Assembly: GCA_037954665.1 (NCBI GenBank)
Contig: JBBMOL010000224.1
Location: 213,112-277,111, forward strand
Reading direction: 5' to 3'
Length of the DNA stretch: 64,000 nt
From: Laguncularia racemosa
Taxonomy: Eukaryota; Streptophyta; Magnoliopsida; Myrtales; Combretaceae
The position numbers were made by a program, and so were the translations under genes. Below the pieces are notes generated by a model. It did no database searches and was not told the origin of the DNA. It saw only the letters and a program-made list of their open reading frames with translations. Every line of letters begins with the position of its first letter. Within the stretch, counting starts at the first letter, position 1. Below, in pieces: positions 46,154 to 58,319 of this stretch.

Positions 46154-46755
46154 ATAGTATTTTGGATTGTAGATAAAGGATGCTTAATCTACATATGATC
46201 TAGAAATTCTTGAAGAAATTGATGTACAAATGAATTAGGAATCAATTGGCTTTTATTTAACATGATTTAGAGTTGAAATGAGTGAGTTATGCTTGATTTA
46301 GTGAAGTTTGTCTTGAAAACCGAAATTTGAAAAATTGGTTAATTAATGCTAAGTTGTGGTTGATTTAATGAAGTTTGAATAATATGTAATGTTCATGATA
46401 AATCTACAAATTTTGTCATTCAACGTTCATCTTTTAATATGTTTAATGCATAATGATAATTGAATCATTAATGAAAAGTGTTAAAGCAAGTTGACTCACT
46501 ATTCGACTCATTGAGTTGCATTTGAATGTTTTGCATGTATTCTTATGTTCTTCATGATATTCAAACCATTCTTAATGAAATTCAAGTTTGATTCATTTTC
46601 TTCAACCAAAATCATCAAAAACATGTTTTCGAATGAGTTTTGAGATAATTACCTTTCCATGTAAAGATTTACTTTAATAATAGATTTCCACAAAGACTTT
46701 TATCAAATTCATGAGAGAGTAGAATCAATAGCTTCACTAGTAGAGAGATATTTTA
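46154..46755 (+). other. AT-rich spacer
   Basis: No gene, LTR end or primer site seen. The first five bases ATAGT pair with ACAGT at 16612. The left end of element F may be buried here, but no LTR matching 55734 was found. Confidence 0.5.
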
Positions 46756-46769
46756 GTTGAGCATGAGAG

Positions 46770-47690
46770 GGGCATTGATAAGGTTAGAGAGAGGACTTCA
46801 GTTTTGGCTTCATGACTTTGTAAAAATGGTTAGGCCCTTCCATGCAACCACTTTTGATCTTATTGTTACTGAAGAGTGGTTGGAAGAATGTGAGAAAGCT
46901 TTTTATGCTTATGTGTGACAAAGGATAGAAAACTTGATTTTTTTGTGTTCATGTTGAAAGGAGATGCATTTAATTAGTGGAAGTCAACTAGGAGGTTAAT
47001 GGATGAAACTGTTACTTAGGAGAGATTAAGAAAGAAATTCTTTGATAGCTTTTATCCATATAATTTGAAGGAAAAGATGGCTAGTGACTTCGCAAATTTG
47101 AAGTAAGGTTCTAAGAAGGTTGAAGAATATGAAATTGAAATGAACTACTTGATTAAGTTCATGCCAGAAGCTTATAGGAATGATGAATGGACAAAGGCTT
47201 AGAAATTTCTAAGTGTACTTACGCCTAGGTTACAACATGAGGTTAAGGGCTTTAAGTTGAAGGTATATGTTGAAGTGTTGAATAAGGCTAAGCTAATGGA
47301 GTAAGGATGGAGAAGCATTAAGGAACATGATATGAGAAAAGCCCAGGTTCTTGGGAAGAGATATGCTTCAGCTTTAACAATATCAGGAGGCAGATATGTT
47401 AGGTTAGTGCTTCCTAGTAAGAAGCTAACTTTTCTTCAAAAATTAGCTCTAAAGGTTATGGCTTTATCTAAGCTAGCTTTACCAAGTAATGACCAGATCT
47501 ACATTAGATGTTTTGATCCTCATTTAAGCAATGGATGCAAGTGGACACCTTGAGCTTGTTTCTCTTGTGATAAAGAGGGGCATAGGAGCTATGATTGCCC
47601 TAATTCAACTTTGAGGCTAGTCTTTTGGTACAATTGTAAGTAAAGTCGTCATACCATTTCTAAGTGAAAAGAGAAGAAGGCAAAGAGGAG
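46770..47690 (+). pseudogene. element F gag and CCHC knuckles
   Basis: The gag core reads EEWLEECEKAFYAYV (46866), FFVFMLKGDAF (46938), then KFFDSFYPYNLKEKMASDF (47035-47090), GSKKVEEYEIEMNYLIKFMPEAYRNDEW (47112-47190). An open segment is 47332-47553. The first knuckle ACFSCDKEGHRSYDC is at about 47555-47595 and a second, degenerate one at 47635-47670. Stops sit mostly at Gln or Trp positions. Confidence 0.88.
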
Positions 47691-47799
47691 CAAGGTAGGT
47701 GAAAAGTAGAGGCATAGAGCTAAAGTGTATGCACTTTAGCATACAGATTCAGCTAATTGCAACACACTAGCAAGTACACCCCTTATCTCATCTTAACAT

Positions 47800-48240
47800 G
47801 CATATGTGTTGATTGATAGTGGTGCTACACATACTTATGTGTCTAAAGATTGTGTGAATGCATGCAAGCTGCCTATTGAGTTGTTGAATGTTAATCTAGC
47901 TATAAATTCTCCTTTAGGTGCTGGAGTTGTACTAAATTGTGTTTTTAGAGTTGTAAATGTTATGATTGGTGATAACCATATGCTGATTGATATGATTATT
48001 TTTAGTATGATTGAATTTGATGTAATCTTTGGTATGAATTGGTTAATGAGGTAACATGTATCTATTGACTGTCGAGAAGCTACGTTGAGTTTTATTGTAT
48101 TAGAGTTGGGAGAGTTCAAAAGCAAGTTGCATGTTGGAAGATCAAGTAGCCTACCACCAATTGAATTATGGAGAATTAGTTGTATTACTATGATGGAGGT
48201 AAATGACGAGTTAAGGATAGAGAAAATTCCAATTGTATGA
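47800..48240 (+). pseudogene. element F aspartic protease
   Basis: Retropepsin with an intact LIDSGATHTYVS active site (47809-47845) and FDVIFGMNWLMR (48015-48050), followed by a stop at 48052 and VSIDCREATLSF (48058). The first 80 residues are open without a stop. The protease fold is recognisable and its catalytic triplet DSG is kept. Confidence 0.88.
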
Positions 48241-49570
48241 GATTTTTTGGATGTGTTTCTAAATTACTTACCTAAAATATCTCTAAATAGGGAAGTGGAG
48301 TTTACAATTGAGCTTGTGTTAGGAATTGCCCCAATATCTAAAGTACCTTATAGGATGGCACCTATAAAGTTGAAGGAGTTAAAAGATCAATTATAGGAAT
48401 TATTAAACAAAGGGTTTATACATCCTAATGTGTCTCCATGGGAGCATTTGTTCTATTTGTAAAGCAGAAGGATGAAGTATGAGGATATGTATAGGTTGTC
48501 AAGATTTAAATTAGGTGATGATTAAGAATAAGTATCCTTTACCTTAGATTGACGATTTGTTTTTATTAACTTAGAGGTGCAACCATGTTTTCTAAGATAG
48601 ATATGAGATTAGGTATCACCAATTAAAGATAAAGTCACATGACATTCGTAAGATAGCTTTCAAGACGTGATGTAGGCATGATGAGTTTCTTGTGATGTCA
48701 TTTAGACTTTCAAATGCTCTAGCTACGTTTATAGATTTAATGAATTGAGTATTCAAGGATTATCTTAATAAGTTTGTGATTGTTTTTATTGATGATATCT
48801 TGACATACTCAAAATCAGAAGGGCAGCATGCAAAAGATTTAAGGTTGGTGTTGTAGAGACTTAAAGAGAAGAAGCCATATGCTAAGCTGAAGAAGTGTGA
48901 GTTTTAGTTAGAAAGTATTGGATTCCTTGATAATGTTGTGTTGAAAGAGAGCATCTTGGTGGATCTTCAAATGATTAAGGTAATCATTGAGTGGTAAAGA
49001 TTGAAGAATGTTGTAGAAATCCGAAGTTTCCTTTGCCTAGAAGAATATTATTGAAGATTTGTTAATTGATTCTCAAAGTTGGTTGGATCTATAACATAAC
49101 TTACTTAGAAGAATGTGATGTTTAAGTGAGATAACAAATGTAAATGAAGTTTTCAAGAATTGAAGAAGAGATTGATTTCATCATCGATCTTGACACTTCT
49201 AAAGAGTGGAAAGGAATTTGTAATGTATAGTGATGCTTCTATACATGGTTTTGGATGTGTATTGATGCAAAATGGAAAGGTGATCACTTATGCTACAAGA
49301 TAATTAAAACTATATGAGAGGAACTACCCAGTGCATAATTTAAAACAAACAGTGGTGATTTTGGCATTGAAACTTTAGAGGCATTATCTATATAGAAAGA
49401 AATCTAAGATATATATTGATCATAAGAGTTTAAAATATATTTTCACATAGAATGAACTTAGGGGAAGCTAATGTAATAGCTAATGCACTTAGTAGGAAAA
49501 GGGAGGTGAATGTGGCAACTTTGATAACTCAATAGCTAGAGATTTTAGAAGATTGAATGAAGTTGGACAT
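48241..49570 (+). pseudogene. element F reverse transcriptase and RNase H
   Basis: RT begins FLDVFLNYLPKISLNREVEFTIEL (48246-48317) and has PISKVPYRMAPIKLKELK (48330). The fingers are frameshifted. The palm motif FVIVFIDDILTYSKSE (48772-48820) is intact. RNase H shows EFVMYSDASIHGFGCVLMQNG (49210-49275) and IDHKSLKYIFT (49420). The 22 or so residues before GEANVIANALSRKREVNVATL (49460-49520) are deleted. Confidence 0.88.
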
Positions 49571-49699
49571 TAAAGTAATGGTGGAGAAAGTAGATGTTAT
49601 GTTAGCTAGTTTATGCCTATAACCTTAGTTGGTAGATAGGATAAAGAAAGCTTAAAAAGAACATAGAGAAGTCAAGAACATTTTGGCAAGAATAACAAA

Positions 49700-50295
49700 A
49701 GGAAAGAAACAAGATTTAAGGGTTGATGAAAGCGGAGTCATTAGATATGGCACACTAATTTAAGTTCCTACCATGAGTTGAGGAATGAGATAATGGAGGA
49801 GGCTTATGCATCAAGTTACAATATTTATCTTGGAAGCACAAAGATGTATAATGATCTAAAGCAGCATTACTAGTAGAATAATATGAAGGTCATAGCAAAG
49901 TATGTAGCAAAAAGCTTAAAATGTCAGCAAGTGAGGATTGAACACTAGAGACCGACGGGTGAGCATTAGCTATTACCTATTTTTGTGTGGAAATGGGAGC
50001 ACATTACCGAGGATTTCATGGTGGTATTACCAAAGGAAGTGTCTGGTAATGAAGTGGTATGAGTGATTATTAATAGGTTGACAAAGTTTGCACATTTTAT
50101 ACCTTTGAGGATAAGATGTTCTTTAAAGAAGATGGCATAGATTTATATCAGGGAGATTATAAAGTTGCGTGAGTTGCTAGTGTTGATAATGTCAGATAGA
50201 AATCCACATGTTGTGAGTAGATTTTGGAGATCCTCACATCAAGCGTTAAGCATAAGATTGTAGTTTGGTATAGCTTTTCATTGTTAGATGAATAG
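49700..50295 (+). pseudogene. element F integrase, first part
   Basis: HHCC-type lead-in (EIMEEAYASSYNIYLGSTKMYNDLKQ, about 49790-49865), then SLKCQQVRIEH (49915), WEHITEDFMVVLP (49990-50030), and IIKLRELLVLIMSDRNPHVVSRFW (50160-50230) with the second catalytic Asp in MSDRNP. The sequence stops at ATGAATAG, where G is inserted. Confidence 0.82.
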
Positions 50296-51151
50296 TGATG
50301 TGTCTAACTAATTGGATAGCAAACACATCAATCAAGTAGTGTGAACAACAAAATCCAACAACAAATGACATGTTCAAATTACTTCATAATGGAACCCTAA
50401 TTCATGAGTTTAACACTAAATTGATGTAAGGAACAAACAGGTGTATAAACTTCAATGGAAAAACACAAAAATGAGCTGAAATTCAATCTCAATTTGAAAT
50501 ACCAAATCTGAAATTAAAGAACCCTAATTCACATGATAAGGAAAAATAACTAACAAATTGTACTTAGATATTACTCACTAAACACAATTTGTAAAACAAC
50601 AAGAGTAAGATTGATATTATTCACAATCTACTCTAGTTGATTCTCGCCACAATTTCACTAAAAAATTAATAAGAGATCTATTGAAATTGAAGGACAACCC
50701 TCACGATAACAAAGTGTATGTTTTCAAAAATGTCAAAAGCTCATCCAAAAACCTTAGTAAGCAAGTATTTATACTTGCCGCAATTAAGGTAAAAATACCA
50801 CAAAAATTACCAGGATGCCATTAAGTGGTCGGTTTGGCAAAACAAAAATTACAAATACAAAATAAAATCGTTGGTTCTCATAAGCAACAATTTCAAATAC
50901 AAATGGTCTTCAAGTGGCTGATTCTTCACTTCAATTGAACAATTTATGGGTCATTAGATGTAACTCCAAGAATGTCCCACAAGTTGATCCTTAGTGCATG
51001 TTATTTAGCCATCTTGTAAAACCGTTAAATGTACCTACTAAAGTGCAAAATAAAACATTATTAGATAAAATGTAGCCATATGTGGATTTCTAAGCTCATG
51101 CATCTAAGTTAGGTTTCCCCACTGCTGGAACCATAAGGTTGATTCCCATCA
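50296..51151 (-). repeat. element G 3' LTR
   Basis: Plus strand starts TGATGTGTCTAACTAATTGG and ends GATTCCCATCA. It matches 54123-54924. TATA dyad at 50760-50778. Confidence 0.9.
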
Positions 51152-51800
51152 TCTCCTCGGGCCTCTGAAAGATTTTCCCTCAAATCTATAGGGCTTCTCT
51201 TAGACTAAAACCTAGTGTTTGTGATTGCTTGTTGGCCAGAAGTTTGGAAGAACCAGAAGTGTTTCTAATATGTTCTTGAAAAGTGCGAGCCTTAGATGGA
51301 GACATAGGAGTCAAGACAATTCGTGTACCATTTTTTTGAAACATGTAAGTGTTTCTAAACCCATCATATAATACCTTTCTATCAAATAACTACGGTCTAC
51401 CAAATAGTCTATGAATGGTCCACATAGGAAGTACATCACAAATAATCTCATCACTGTATCTATCTCTTATATTGATTGACACCTTTATCCTCTGTGTAAC
51501 ATGCAGACTACCTTGGTCGTCTAACTAATGCAATTTATAAGGGCTAGGATGTGGGCTAGTGGCTAGTTGTAAGTTATCTACTAATGCAATAGATATGACA
51601 TTAGTGTAAGTACTACCACCATCAATGAAAAGCGCACAAAGGTTACCTCGAATCCAATAAGGTATGTAGAACAGGTTCTCCCTTTGTATGTCCCTAACAT
51701 CTAAAGATAAGGTCAAAACCCTACGCAACAATAGGTAAGTAATTTTCACCCTTTTTGTCCTCATGTGTCTCAGCGTACTGATCATCATAATACTCCTACA
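51152..51800 (-). pseudogene. element G protease
   Basis: Open piece 51788-51525 contains RENLFYIPYWIRGNLCALFIDGGSTYTNVISIALVDNLQL. The active-site DGGS is kept. After a stop at 51525 the next pieces (down to about 51300) read as a CDVLPMW…RLFGRPX-like end and KMFQKNGTRIVLTPMSPSK. The tail up to 51152 ends in a purine tract (GAGGAGATGATGGG). Confidence 0.8.
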
Positions 51801-51869
51801 AGGCTATAGATAAATTTGTAAGCTCGCCAGTTTCTTCCTCATCATCATCTTCATTGCCCTCCATAACAG

Positions 51870-53032
51870 TCATCACCCTTTTGTTAGGACACTATGCAGC
51901 CATATGTCCAGATCCCATGCATTTGAAACATTTAATTTAGTGCATCTTCCCACTAGTTAACCCTAGTATTGTCTATCTAACATCAGATCCAACTACCTCT
52001 TTGCCTTTCCCAGAAACAATTTTCTCTTTTTCAGTGCTAGGAATAACTCTATCTACTGCCTTGGCATGTTTGCCTAATCCCTTTAGCCCACCTAATTGAC
52101 CATCTGCCCCTATGGGTTTAATAATAGTACTATGCTTATTACTAGTGGCCCGAAATGGATTGGATTGCCACTACCTTTTCACTTTCAAGGTTAACTGTAT
52201 AGCCTCATCAAGTGTATTATACCTTTGCAGCTTAACAACACATGCTATCTTGTATTTCAACTTAGACACAAAATGTGCTAGGGTTTTCTCAAGAGGCTCG
52301 ACTAATCCACATCTGATCATTAATGTCTCAAACTCTTAGACATAGTCATCTACTGTTTTGCCTCCCTATCGTAGTGTTTAGAGAATCATAAACAGTTCCT
52401 GCCTATAGTGCTTAGATATAAACCTTTTCCTCAAAACCCGTTTCATGTCTCTCCAAGTGTGTATTTTAGCTTCCCTATCCCTTCACCTGCTGATTAGAAG
52501 ATTCTTCCACCACAAGGCGGCATAACCTATGAACTCTATAGCTACAATAAACCCTAGTGTTATCATCAATTTCATAACACTCAAAAAGGCCCTCAACCTT
52601 ATCCTCCCAATTCAAGTAATTATCTATTGAGCTCCTACCATCAAATGAAGGCATCTGCAGTTTCACATACTCTAATCCCCTAGGTGGCCTAAAATCCCTA
52701 TTTAGGTATAGATTAGCCCCAAAATTATCATCTCTTTCCTCCCTAAGAGCATGATGGTCTCCTTCCACTCTCCTTCTCATATTTCCTCCTACTGCTCCCT
52801 CCCTTTGAACATTTTAAGGAGCTACTCTAGGTGGTGGTGCCTAAAGATTCACCACTTGTGGTTATGGCATCGTCATCCTATTTATCCTTATTGCTAGTGT
52901 AGCAACAATAGTGGTAAGGTCTTGAAGTTGTTCGTTTAAAGTTCTTCCACCTATAGTACGATGACCCTGTTCACCATCAACTTGTCTATTGGCCTCATTG
53001 CCAATTCCCCCATTCACACTATCATTCGACAT
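51870..53032 (-). pseudogene. element G gag with CCHC knuckle
   Basis: ATG at 53032 (MSNDSVNGGIGNEANRQVDG). A stop stands near 52866 and the open piece 52780-52475 carries LEYVKLQMPSFDGRSSIDNYLNWEDKVEGLFECYEI. The next frames keep IHTWRDMKRVLRKRFISKHYRQELF (about 52470-52395), VDDYV-EFETLMIRCGLVEP (about 52355-52295) and DEAIQLTLKVKR. A knuckle CFKCMGSGHMAA is at about 51935-51895. At least two frameshifts. Confidence 0.85.
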
Positions 53033-53204
53033 AGTTGTGGACTTGATTTACTGAATTACAAAGATAATCTAAAAAAATGTAGTACACCCCTTCACAACAA
53101 CCACACTTCAACGTCACACAATAATTAAATCCTACAAAAGTAAACACAGAACTCTAGTTAACTTCACTCACACTTCTACACTTCAATTATGGCAATAATA
53201 AGTA

Positions 53205-53390
53205 GAAGTAATATTAAACACTTCTCTAGATAGTAAGTTAATAATTCCAACTGAGCAAAGTGTTCAAAGCATCAATACATAATAACTTCCACACTTAGAA
53301 GTAATATTAAACACTTCTCTAGATAGTAAGTTAATAATTCCAACTGAGCAAAGTGTTTAAAGCATCAATACATAATAACTTCCACACTTT
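53205..53390. repeat. 93-bp tandem duplication in G leader
   Basis: The block starting GAAGTAATATTAAACACTTC at 53205 is repeated at 53298 with about one or two changes, ending TAACTTCCACACTT. It was a recent local duplication, since the copies are almost identical while the LTRs of G differ more. Confidence 0.9.
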
Positions 53391-54122
53391 AATGCTTGCT
53401 TTTTAAAATTCAAATTTAACCACTACAACTTATCTTCACTTACAGCAGATACACACACTTACAATCCATGTGAAGCACCCTTTACCGCAACACAAACAAC
53501 ACAACACGTTGCAACACCCTTCACAACACAAACTCACTTTGCCACACACACACATACTTCAACCACGGTGCAAGCTTCAAACACAACTTACACTTCGCGA
53601 TGCATCACTTCTTCAATCTACAATACAACAATTTAAATGCAACTCGTAATGAAGCTTCTCCACAAATAGTAAGAAATGATTCAAATATTCAAATTGCATT
53701 CAATTAATACTACACAACAACTTCTTCAAACTTAATGAATGTATTTGAATTCAAATAATCTCCCTATTCTCCACGCAAGGCAAATCTGGAAATGTAATTG
53801 ACAATCCTCAATTCCAAAACCACAAACAAGAAATTCACTTCTCTTTTGCCTCAAGGAATGTATCTCCAATTCCAAAACAAACATAAGGAAACACACCTCC
53901 TACATCCCCTTCTCCTCATGGAAAGATCAAGAACAAAAGGACTACTACAAGATCTCCACTTTGACTTCAACAATCAAAAAATATAACACAATAAAATCAC
54001 AATTAAGTACTTCAATTCCACTTCCACAATTCGAATCAAGAAGTAAAATTCAAGAACCTTAAATTTCAAGTGAAGTTCACGCAAACCCTACTCTACAACC
54101 TTTGCTTTAATACCAAAAAGTA

Positions 54123-54924
54123 TGATTTGCGTAACTAATTAGATAGTAAACACATCAATCAAGTGGTGTAAACAACAAATGTCGTGTTCAAATTACTTCA
54201 CAATGGAACCCCAATTCATGGGTTTAATACTAAATTGATGTAAGGAATAAACAAGTCTATAAACTTCAATGGAAAAACACGGAAATGAACTAGAATTCGA
54301 TCTCAATTTTAAATGATCAAATCTAAAAATAAAGAACCTTAATTCACGTGATAAAGGAAAAATAACCAACAAATTGTACTTAGATATTACTCACTAAACA
54401 CAATGTGTAAAACAACAAGAGTAAGATTGATATTAGTCACAGTCCACTCTAGTTGATTCTCACCACAATTTCACTTAGAAATTGATAAGAGATCTATTGC
54501 AATTGAAGGACAGCCCTTACGAAAACAAAGTGAATGTTTTCAAAAATGTCAAAAGCTCCTCCAAAAACCCTACTAAGCAAGTATTTATACTTTCTCCAGT
54601 TAGGGTAAAAATACTACAAAAATTACAAGGATGCCACTATGTGGCCGATTTTCCAAAACACAAATTACAAATACAAATGGTCTTCAAGTGGCTAGTTCTT
54701 CACTTCAATTGCACAATTTGTAGGCCATTGGATCTGACTTTAAGAATGTCCCGCAAGTTTATTCTTAGTGCATGTCATTTGGTGATCTTATAAAACCGAT
54801 AAATATACCTATTAAAATGCAAAATAAAACATTATTAGATAAATGTAGCCATATGTGGATTTCTGAGCTCATGCATCCAAGTTAGGTTTCCCTACTACTA
54901 GAACCACATGGTTGATTCCTATTA
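54123..54924 (-). repeat. element G 5' LTR
   Basis: Plus strand starts TGATTTGCGTAACTAATTAG, ends GATTCCTATTA. The primer site beside it on the minus strand is TTGGTATTAAAGC (54105-54117), two changes from consensus. TATA dyad half at 54576-54590. Confidence 0.88.
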
Positions 54925-55733
54925 AATAGTCAGTTTGAGAGGACTATATAGATACATGAGATATGCTTAGGGCATGTGCATTAGATTTTGGTGGAAGATG
55001 GGATGATCACTTACCATTGGTAGAGTTTGCTTATAACAATAGTTGGTAGTCTACTACTCAACTGGCTCCATATGAGGCACTTCATGGTTGGGAATGTAGA
55101 TCTCTAATGCATTAGAATGAAGTTAGTGAGAGATAAATGTTAGGTCTAAAGGTTGTTCAGCAAGTAGTGGATAAAGTATAAGTGATCAAGCAAAGGATGT
55201 TGATAGCTTAGAGTAGATATAAAAGTTCTATAGATAAGAGAAGGTGATCTCTCGATTTTGAGATTGGCGACCATGTGTTCTTGATGGTATCACCTACTAA
55301 AGAAGTTGTCTAATTTTGAGTAAAAGGGAAGCTAATTCTAAGGTATATTGGACCATTTGAGATAGTGGAGTGGATAGATGCTGTGGCTTACACATTAGCT
55401 ATACCACCATCCTTAGTGGGAGTTCATGATGTGTTCCATGCATCACTCCTTCAGAACTACATACTAGATCCTAACATAATAGAGGAGTTGACCCATTTCA
55501 TATTCAACTAAATTTGACTTTTGTTGAGTATCCCATTTAGATTATCGAGTAGAAAGAGAAGGCATTGAGAAATGAGATGATCAAATATGTTTGAAATCAG
55601 TAGAGTGGTCAATCCAAACTAGAGGCAACATGGGAGCTAGAAGAGATTATGAAGAGCAAATATCCATAGCACTTTGAGATCAAGGTAAATTTCAAGAAAG
55701 AAATTTATTTTTGGGTAGGGGGTAAGGGGTGGG
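54925..55733 (+). pseudogene. element F integrase C-terminal half and purine tract
   Basis: Resumes QFERTI…LGHVH, then LDFGGRWDDHLPLVEFAYNNSW (54990-55050), APYEALHGWECRS (55067), DFEIGDHVFLMVSPTK (55255-55300), ILRYIGPFEIVEWIDAVAYTLAIPPSL (55332-55415) and GVHDVFHASLLQNYILDP (55420-55475). The last part (…EEIMKSKYP) leads into the G-rich tract at 55714-55733. Stops at TGG or CAG positions are frequent. Confidence 0.88.
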
Positions 55734-58300
55734 TGTTAGGAGCTAAAATAAAAAAAAATTTATAAAATTAAAAATTTAAATAATAATTAGATATAATTAA
55801 AGGTAAAATAAAAAATTTTAGAAATACAAATTACAAACTTAACCTTACTTATTGGTTACATATTTAGGGTAAGGTAGTAATTTAATAATCTAGATATTTA
55901 GTATCTAGAATTACCCAATTGCCCTTAAAGTGTAATAACTAAGAAAGAGTAAATTACTAAAATACATTATAATTTGAATTAAGAAGTATATAAGCCTAGA
56001 ATATTTCTAGAACTCTCATTTCCTCACCTAAAATCAAAACACACTCTCTTTCCCATACATCACTCTCCCATGGTTTCCTTCATTTTCCTTTATTAAAATT
56101 CTAAATAGGCTTCCTTAAGCTCATCCATGGAGACCTATGGTTAATTAGTTTCTTCTTAGTAACATTTTGGCCAAATTCAAGTTTAAAGAACCAATTGAGT
56201 AATTAATAGAATCTTTTAACTTGAATTGGAGATTTTGAGATGCAATTGAAGCTAATTCCAAGATAAATTTGATTTTTAATCAAGGAAGTTGAGCAAGGAA
56301 GTGAAGATCAATAGAAAGCAAGAAAGAACACGAGTGAACTATGACTACTCCTAGGTAAATTTGCAATTCCAAGCACTAGAAATAAGATATGATTTGTGGA
56401 ATCTTTTAATCTTTGGGTTGATGTATTGATATAGATATTTAATTGTAATTTTGCAAGGTAAAAGCTTAATTTAGAGATTGGAGTACTTTAAAAGCAAGGT
56501 AATGGTATTTAGATTTAAGATATGTTGTAGAGCATTAAGTGATCTATAAGTTTTGTTAAAGTGCTAATTAGTAATTTTTGGGTTTAGGAAGGTGAAATAG
56601 GAATAGAAAGGTTAATCTCCTTGTTTGATGGTTGTTAGAATCATTTAAGAGTAAAGGAGTAAGGTAAGTGCTTAAGTACTTGTTTAATTTGAAGTTTAAT
56701 GTGTGATTGAAGTCAATTTAGGTATGGAGGTGTTACTGGTGGTGTAGATGATTGGATTAGTTCCCATTTTGATTGGTTCACTAAACTAGTCCAAAATTAA
56801 AATAAGAAAAAATTAAAATTAAAATTAAAATTAAAAATGATATTAAGAAATAAAAATTAAAATAAAATGGATTAGGCTAAACCCCTAACGATGAACCTAG
56901 TCCAGTTATCCCTAATGAATTTTTTCATATCCTAATTGGTTTACAACATCTAAATCGGTTCAATTAACTAGCTGATTCACTAATTAATTAAAGGCAATAT
57001 AAAATTAATAATTAAACTAAAATAGTGGATTTGTTTAGACCCTCTATATAAGTTTACTAACCTAAATAGATATTATACGTAGTTGCATTTTGAGTTAATA
57101 CTCGTAGGCTTAATTGGTAGTTAAATATAACTGAAGTAATAATTACGTTAATTAAATTAATTAAAAGATAATACTAATCAATAATTATGTTTTAATTACA
57201 TGTTACCTTCTAATCAAGTCGAAGGATTAGCTAATAAAAGATTGTCTTATAGTTCTATCTTCCCAAGTACATAATGGTTGCTGCAGCGTACTAAAATTAG
57301 GAAAACTAAAATGAATTAATACTTAAACTCAATCTAAGTATTTATAATGTTAGCTGTGTTTGGTCACTTGATCTGAAGGGTGATACCCTTGGATTGAGTT
57401 CTAAGTTGTAGTTCAAAACACTAAGATGATATGGTAGCTAAGTACTTAGGCTATAAAGGTGGTATAGTAGGTAATCGATAGGGTTAGCACTTATGTGAAG
57501 GAGCTATGTAAATAGAGAGATGTCAACTAGATGCTATATATAGTTGGGTGGACCATGACTATAATGACAAGCCTAACATTTAGAGCGAATACCCAAATGA
57601 GATTAATATACTATGTTATTGTTAGCAGTTTTAGTATTGGTTAGGTTTTCGGTCACACTAGGTAGATATACAGTGATAGGCCCTTGACACCCATCAAGTA
57701 TGGTCAAACCCTTTTCATTCTCAAGAGTATTCAGAGTCATGAGTACTCCCATGTAACTTGTTTCACTTTAAATTAAATAACTTAAATGAAACTGTGCTAA
57801 TACATTAGAATTAGATATGTATGACGGCAAAAATGTGCTTAGCTATTCTATATAAAGTTCTTATAGCTCGTTCTTTCGTTTTATTTTTTAGGTAGTGATG
57901 ATGATAGCTCTTATGCTGATGATTATTGTTATGATTGTTATCGTTATGGCTCTAATGTCAAGTTATGGGATGATGGAAGCGATAAGTAGTTTGTCATATC
58001 ACTAGCTGTCATCATTCTACTGTTTTCAATTTCTAAGACTAGAGTGCAGTTTTAGACTCTTTTGTTGGGTTAATGGACTTTTATAAACTTTGTTTACACA
58101 TTTTGGTTCTAGTTGGTTTACAAACTGTATGATGGACTTAAACTTTAATTTGGGCCTTGTAGCCTTAGAGGATTATAGTGATGGTTTTAGTATCTTTTAG
58201 TATTTTGTTTCACTACTAAATCGTTGATTTTATCACATAGTTTTCAAAGTTAATGATCATGTTTTCATAAGTTAAAATATGATTAAAAACCCACATAGTA
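55734..58300 (+). repeat. element F 3' LTR (3' end uncertain)
   Basis: Begins TGTTAGGAGCTAAAAT right after the purine tract. A TATA-like GTATATAAGCC is at 55986-55996, with a likely transcript start near 56020. AT-rich throughout, with simple AAAATT repeats near 56800-56850. A GATGATGATAGCTCTTATGCTGATG stretch (57897-57921) is of a kind I recall near the ends of Del/Tekay LTRs. The end cannot be fixed without the partner LTR. Confidence 0.55.
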
Positions 58301-58319
58301 AATAGTCGAAGTCTTAGCA

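Larger units (their letters stand above)
50296..54924 (-). mobile_element. non-autonomous gag-protease LTR retrotransposon G
   Basis: 4629 bp with a perfect AATAG target duplication (50291-50295 and 54925-54929). LTRs of 856 and 802 bp, a degraded primer site, leader, gag, knuckle, protease and a purine tract, but no RT, RNase H or integrase. The host integrase reading frame resumes after removal of the insert (…MNS/QFERT). It shares LTR ends (TGAT…) and the TATA dyad with A1-A3 and looks like a diverged sister family. Confidence 0.92.
46756..58300 (+). mobile_element. Tekay/Del-like Ty3/gypsy element F, 5'-truncated, split by G
   Basis: Order: gag, two CCHC-like knuckles, protease, RT, RNase H, integrase (broken at 50295 by G and resumed at 54925), integrase C-terminus, purine tract (55714-55733) and 3' LTR from 55734. 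No 5' LTR is visible. The wording of gag and protease is that of chromovirus-type plant gypsy elements, though the exact lineage is uncertain. Stops are dense throughout. Confidence 0.82.

Noticed and set aside
46154..46755. 5' LTR of element F in this spacer.
   Set aside because: Nothing matches the 3' LTR start (TGTTAGGAGC) and no primer site was found before the gag.
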